A stretch of DNA of 64,000 nucleotides. It comes from Ursus arctos. Its lineage: Eukaryota; Chordata; Mammalia; Carnivora; Ursidae. The notes below the pieces were generated by a model that had not been told where the DNA came from, made no database searches, and was given only the letters and a program-made list of their open reading frames with translations. This document shows positions 59,095 to 64,000 of this stretch, one piece after another (position 1 is the first letter of the stretch; each line of letters starts with the position of its first letter). The stretch spans positions 35,538,475-35,602,474 of the forward strand of contig NW_026622808.1 in assembly GCF_023065955.2 (NCBI RefSeq), in the 5' to 3' direction. Position numbers and translations under genes: made by a program.

Positions 59095-61906
59095 CTGTTA
59101 AAACATAAAACACACATTATCTATGATGTGCACATGGATGGCAGCTCAGTCCACACAGCCCCCGTTCCCTCTGGCTTGTGTCAAAGTCCCTGTGCTCTCT
59201 TTTCCTTACTTTCCCCCTTTACATAAGTGGCACACAGTTTCTTCCAAGTGCCCCCCGCAGACCTCCATGCTAATGAATCTTCAGAATTTAGGAAAAATTT
59301 TTACCAAGGATAAGAATCCATTCTACCCTTTCTGCTCTGCAGAAATTCAGTGAATGAACTAGTTTGTAACTGGCTACTGAAAGTGACAAAAGAAACCACT
59401 TTTTAAAGGATGCTTTTTAGGGGCGCCTGGGTGGCTCAGTCATTAAGCGTCTGCCTTCGGCTCAGGGAATGATCCCAGGGTCCTGGGATCGAGCCCCACA
59501 TCGGGTTCCCTATTCTGCTGGGAGCCTGCTTCTCCCTCTCCCTCTCCCACTCCCCCTGCTGGTGTTCCCTCTCTCGCTGTGTCTCTCTCTCTGTCAAATA
59601 AATAAGTAAAATCTTTAAAAAAAAAATAAATAAAGGATGCTTTTTAAATCTGAAATAAAATATTAACTCTAAACTTCAATGTTTTCCTACTCTGTAACAT
59701 TCATAAAAGCCTGTTCAGGGGCGCCTGGGTGGCTCAGCCGTTAAGCGTCTACCTTTGGCTCAGGTCATGATCCCAGGGTCCTAGGATGGAGCCGTGCATC
59801 GGGCTCCCTGCTCGGCGGGAAGCCTGCGTCTCCCTCTCACACTCCCCCCACTTGTGTTCCCTCTCTTGCTGTCTCTCTCTGTCAAATAAATAAATAAAAT
59901 CTTAAAGAAAAAAAAAAAAAAAAGCCTGTTCAGCTCTTCAAAGATGTTCAGTTTAGAATCTCCCCAATTATCAAAAAAAAAAAAAAAAATTGATATTTAA
60001 GGCCACAGACTATTTGTTTCAGAAAACTTGCCTTAAAACTGATCACCACTTTAGAGCCTAACATATTACAGATGTTAATTATTCTTAAAAACAAGCAAAT
60101 CATTATTTTGGAAAAGAAGAGCACAATTAAGAACTGCATGCTTGATTTTAAGCCATTTGAATATTTGGGAGACGGAAACAAAGTCTTGGGAAAAATGGCA
60201 ACACAGTGACCATCCGCCTCAACTGTGGGGGGAGTCGGATCACGACCTCTTACAATCCTCCTGCTACGACACCTAAAAGGGGGGCTACATTTCTTTTCTT
60301 TTGGATAGAACTATTTTTCTTCAGACTTGTAAATAAATTGCTATTGCACCCATTGTCCTTCGCTAAAGAGACAAGTTATTAAAACTCACAGGTCTCTGTA
60401 ATTACCTGGTCTAGAAATATTCTCGCTAGCGGAGCACAGTCGGTGGATCTGATGAACCGGACAACGTCCGCCACACTCCACTTGAGGGGGTTACTGTCCA
60501 GGTGGAGCCTCTCGGCAACTTCAATCCTTATTTCCTACATTGCCCGCAACAAAGCAAACCAAATGGTGTCAGAGCTATTTTATTCTAAAAAAGTCTCTCT
60601 ATATAAATTCATAACCCTTTAAGGCAGGGTTTAAGGGGGTTTTACGGCATGATTTCTCCCAGCAAAGATGGCCGAGGTCCACCCACACTAGGTACTCAGG
60701 AAATGTTTGTCTTTTATAATAAGAAATATCAATGGGGAAGAATTTATCTCAAAGTTCCAGCACAAATAATGTGGACAATTTGACAGAGACAAATGGTTTT
60801 TAAACCTCCCATTTGTTTCCTGGTCTATTTCGACTCGCTGTCTGATGGGGTGCTGCAGGAACGGGATGCTACTTCGGAAGAGAGAAGGCTTCACTAAGTC
60901 ATCAGGAGAAACCATTTACTGCTTCAGTTCAGGCAATATATTTCAAATGCAGCCCAGTTTTAAAACAGGGACGTGACTGCCACTCTTACAATGTGGATGT
61001 TACGTACTGCACATATATGGATTAAATATACCAAACAAAATAGCTTCACCACAATCAAAAGGATAAATAACTTATTTTATTGCTAGTTTAACCTGAAGTA
61101 AGCAGCTACTCAGAGAGACCTTCTTTCTGATAGGTAGCTGATCTCCAAATAATCCTTGCAACGCAAGTAAATCTCTGAATTTGCAATTCTGCTGAGAGAC
61201 CTGGGAAATTCAATTGAAGCCTGTACTGAAATAAATGGAATGCCCACATCACTAACGATTAGACTTCAGAGAGACATTCTAGAAGACAGCAATAAAAGGC
61301 ACTGTATTTTAAAAATGGGTACCTTTGGTGAAGGTGGTTTATTCTCATCATCAGAAAATGAAAAAGTGCGAAGCTCTCTTTTTCTCCGTTGTCTGTCTGG
61401 AAGCAGTGATGTAGAGATCTCACTTTGGGTGGGAGAGGAAGAGCACGACTTTTTTTCTGACATTTCTGACTCTTCCTGTAGCTCGTCCTGTTGCTCCGAT
61501 GTACTGCCCTCACTCAGGGAATCGTCATCCCCTTCATCTGGGTCATCCTCATCTTCACCCCCACTTCCCTAGAGGAAACAGAGAGAAAAAGTCTCCCTGA
61601 AATCCACGACAAACCAGCTCCTGGGCCACAAAACCACCTTCTACTGGGCAGGGGTCTGAATTAGAAAGGCCTGCAGGTAGTGGTCTCCTGGCTTCTGGGC
61701 AGGACAGGCACCTCCCAGATCTCGTACCTGGGGCGAGCCCGCTGGGGTGTTATCAACAGATGCAGAGGAGCGTTTCTTCTTATGGACAAAGACGTTTTTC
61801 CGCCTCTTCCTCCTCTTACTGGCTTTTTTCAGGGCACATGCTAAGTTGCTATGCCCACCAGGTGGCCTCCCAATTCTTTTATTTTTCTTCTTTCCGTAAT
61901 AGTGGG
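58954..61906 (-). CDS. SFMBT1: SFMBT1, C-terminal part (last four coding exons)
   Basis: Minus-strand exons 61906-61728, 61568-61323, 60534-60406 and 59094-58954 join in frame to about 230 residues and end at TAA (58956-58954). In order they give a Lys/Arg-rich linker with nuclear-localisation-like stretches ([17 protein letters not shown]), an acidic run ([13 protein letters not shown]), a Ser-rich segment ([14 protein letters not shown]), a basic RQRRKREL motif, and a SAM domain from about '[11 protein letters not shown]' to the end 'FAFYEQFAN'. From family knowledge, SFMBT1 is a nuclear Polycomb-type repressor with four MBT repeats and a SAM domain; it binds histone tails and works with LSD1-containing complexes. 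The MBT repeats are encoded to the right of this window. No disruption is seen. Recognition is by sequence memory, not a search. Confidence 0.95.
59420..59631 (+). mobile_element. Can-SINE with 15-bp target-site duplication
   Basis: Full-length, head GGGCGCCTGGGTGGCTCAG. AAAGGATGCTTTTTA flanks it at 59405-59419 and 59632-59646. Confidence 0.97.
59719..59919 (+). mobile_element. Can-SINE with 14-bp target-site duplication
   Basis: Full-length, head GGGCGCCTGGGTGGCTCAG with a long A tail. AAAAGCCTGTTCAG flanks it at 59705-59718 and 59920-59933. Confidence 0.97.
60406..60534 (-). CDS. SFMBT1: SFMBT1 coding exon, first half of SAM domain
   Basis: The 129-bp phase 0-0 exon encodes [20 protein letters not shown] followed by [20 protein letters not shown] and LDQ. 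The acceptor is ATGTAG before GAAATAAGG, and the donor reads GTAATT. Confidence 0.96.
60535..61322 (-). other. SFMBT1 intron between SAM exon 1 and the acidic exon
   Basis: A 788-bp intron with a GTACCC donor and an ATGTAG acceptor. No repeat or exon is recognised. Confidence 0.8.
61323..61568 (-). CDS. SFMBT1: SFMBT1 coding exon, acidic/serine-rich segment
   Basis: The 246-bp phase 0-0 exon encodes [20 protein letters not shown] through [13 protein letters not shown]. The acceptor is CTCTAG before GGAAGTG, and the donor is GTACCC. It has many potential phosphosites next to proline. Confidence 0.95.
61728..61906 (-). CDS. SFMBT1: SFMBT1 coding exon, basic linker
   Basis: The 179-bp exon starts with two bases of a split codon, then [40 protein letters not shown] and [19 protein letters not shown]. 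The acceptor is TTTAG and the donor reads GTACGAG. The stretch GRPPGG resembles an AT-hook-like patch. Confidence 0.94.
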
Positions 61907-64000
61907 CTAAATGTGAAGGACACAGAAAAATGAAGTCGCTTCGTGATTTCTGTCCACCTCACACCACAAGAGATTCTACTAGCACAGCAGAAAACAGGTA
62001 CACTGTATTTGATTAAGGTTTAAATTTCGTATCGTGGAATAATCTTAACTGTCCGGATCTTAAATGTACAGTATAGTTAGTACTGACGAATGCATAAACC
62101 TGAATAACCTTCCCTCTGTCAAGATAGAGAACGTCTCCACCAACCTAGAAAGTTCCCAGGGTCCCTTCCCAGTCAGTCCCCCTCATCAGAAGCCACCACA
62201 ACTGTACTGCAATCGCCATCGGTACAGATTAGTTTTGGCTCATCTATGGACATTCGGCAGATGCTTTTTGAACAAGATTTCTTGGACTCAGCAGAAAGTT
62301 TCTGAGTTTCACCTCTGCTGCTGTGTGTGAATACTTCATTCCCTTCTACTGATGAACAGCACTTCACTGTATAGGATACACTAGTTGAACTCTTCTCCTG
62401 TTGACAGGCACCTGGGCTGTTCCCTGGTTTGGGCTGTTACCATTCGGCAATGAACATTCTTGTCCAAGGCTTTTAGGGGGCATAGTTTCATTTTCCTTGG
62501 GTAAATACCTAGGAATGAAATTGCTGGATCATATGGCAGATTTAGGATTAACTTTTAAAGAAACTACCAAAGCGTTTTCTTAAAGGGTTGCATAATCTGG
62601 CACTCCCACCAGCAGTGTGTTAAGAGATCTAGTTGTCTACGCCTTTGCCAACTTGTGGGGCTGTCCACCTTTTTCATTTTAGCCAATGTGGTGGATGTGT
62701 AGTCATTTCTCATTATAGTTTAGATTTGCATTTCCCTGATGACTAATGATATTGAGCATGTTTTCATGTGCTTATTGGCCACGTATGTGTCTTTTTTGTG
62801 AAGTGCCTATTCAAGTCTTTTGTTCATTTTTAAAATGGTTTTCTCTTTCTACTTCTTTCATTTTTATTGAGATATAATTCACAATATAAAATCCATCATT
62901 TTAAAGTGTACATATCCAGTGATTTTTAGTATATTCAGTATGTTTGCCACAATCACCTCTATCTAATTCTGGAACATTTTCTCTTTTTGTTTTTAAATTT
63001 TTAAAAATTGAGGTAAAAGTCACATAACATACATTTAACAACTGCTTTCAAATGCACAATTCAGTGGTATTTAGCATATTCACAATGTCATACAACTATC
63101 AGCTTTCTCTAGCTTCCAGATTTCTCTTATTACAGAGTTGTGCGGGTATTTTACTTCATCCTGGAAAGAAATTCTCTGAGCAGTTTTTAATTTTGGTGAT
63201 TTTTTCCTTTATGTTAGTGCATTCTGTGTCCTAAGAAATCTTTGTTTACCCCGAGACTTGAAGATACCCTTCTTGTTTTCTTCTAGGAGCTTTATAATTT
63301 TAGCTTTTACCCAGGCTTATGACACACCTTGAATTAATTTTCATATATAGTGAGGTAGGAGCCAAGGAGTTTTGCTTTTGTGTTTTTGATTTGGAAATCC
63401 AATTGTACCAGTGCCATTTGTTGAAAGAACTTCCTTTCCCTGGTAAGTTTTTTTTATCTTCACTGAAATAATTTAACCACATAAATTTGGGTCTATTTCT
63501 GGCCCCTCTGTTCTGTCCCATCATTCTGTGTGACTATTTCATCCACCCCACTACTGATTACTCTACCTTTATGGTAAAACTCCAAGGCAGACAGAGTAAA
63601 TTCTCCAACTTTATTCGTCTTTTTGAGGATTGTTTTGGCTATTCTAGATCCTGTGCACTTTCATATAAATTTTAGAATCTAAAGACAATTCCAAAAATGA
63701 ACCATATATATTCTAGCTCTAAACATATACACAGTTATATATTACTGTAAAAACAAAATATAATGTAATTTTTTTGGCAAAAAAAATGAATTCTACAGGA
63801 TATAAATCCATTTGATATCACTCAAATCACTAACTGGGAAAAATTACAAAGACTCTCTCCTAAAGTCTAGGCTTATATCATTGTGAAAAATAAATTTAGA
63901 CAAAAAGCTAATAAAATATGCATATCCTCCACAGGCTCAGAGTGGTATACACGTATTTAGAGATACTTCGCTTAGGTACCAATACTTGCAATTTGCTAAA
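61907..64000 (-). other. SFMBT1 intron, continuing past the window
   Basis: Sequence upstream of the linker exon. Most of it is an old L1. No further SFMBT1 exon is visible up to the window edge. Confidence 0.75.
62060..63690 (-). mobile_element. Old L1 (L1M-type) 3' region, minus strand
   Basis: Antisense L1 phrases occur on the plus strand: 'gggtaaatacctaggaatga', 'attgctggatcatatggcag', 'cactcccaccagcagtgtg', 'tatttccctgatgac'-type, 'tcctaagaaatctttgttta' and 'ttgaggattgttttggcta'. There is no Can-SINE inside. The ORFs here are too short to be functional. Confidence 0.8.

Larger units (their letters stand above)
59095..60405 (-). other. SFMBT1 last intron
   Basis: A 1.3-kb intron with a GTAATT donor and a TTAACAG acceptor. 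Two full-length Can-SINEs in the same orientation occupy about a third of it. No other feature is recognised. Confidence 0.85.

Noticed and set aside
62064..62330. 88-codon plus-strand open frame near the SFMBT1 linker exon
   Set aside because: The sequence is antisense L1 3' UTR; no exon signals fit SFMBT1.

Overview
This window is ordinary mammalian nuclear DNA from a carnivore, not microbial DNA. The short tRNA-derived SINEs that begin GGGGCGCCTGGGTGG and end in (AATAAA)n plus an A tail are the Can-SINE family of Carnivora. The variant with GGCACAGCGGTTAAGCGTCTGCC resembles copies I associate with bears and seals, so a caniform, perhaps an ursid, is the best guess. This is inference only.

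Two protein-coding genes are supported, both on the minus strand and arranged head to tail. STIMATE (TMEM110) is complete as a coding sequence. Its eight exons run from 51493 down to 2298, total 885 coding bases (294 codons plus stop), and all seven introns are GT-AG and phase-consistent. A 34.6-kb first intron separates exon 1 in a CpG island (about 51.0-51.8 kb) from the remaining exons at 2.3-16.7 kb. SFMBT1 is partial. Its last four coding exons (58954-61906) encode the basic/acidic linker and the C-terminal SAM domain. A long repeat-poor 3' UTR follows, probably ending near 53.55 kb. The upstream SFMBT1 exons with the MBT repeats lie beyond the right edge. The order SFMBT1 then STIMATE matches human 3p21.1, where MUSTN1 comes next; MUSTN1 was not found here and should lie beyond the left edge.

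Layout: 1-2297 is STIMATE 3' UTR and downstream sequence; 2298-16705 holds STIMATE exons 8 to 2; 16706-51333 is intron 1, which carries most of the repeats (L1, L2, MIR, MaLR LTRs, MER5A, Can-SINEs, microsatellites); 51334-51800 is exon 1 and the promoter; about 51.8-53.5 kb is intergenic; 53.5-58.95 kb is SFMBT1 3' UTR; 58954-64000 is SFMBT1 coding exons and introns, ending in an old L1.

The two genes are neighbours but have no known joint pathway. STIMATE is an ER membrane partner of STIM1 in store-operated calcium entry. SFMBT1 is a nuclear chromatin repressor. I found no undescribed system. The most useful leads are the missing canonical polyadenylation signals downstream of STIMATE, the repeat-free block around the STIMATE promoter and SFMBT1 3' UTR, an alternating purine-pyrimidine palindrome, and several nested retroelement insertions with intact target-site duplications.
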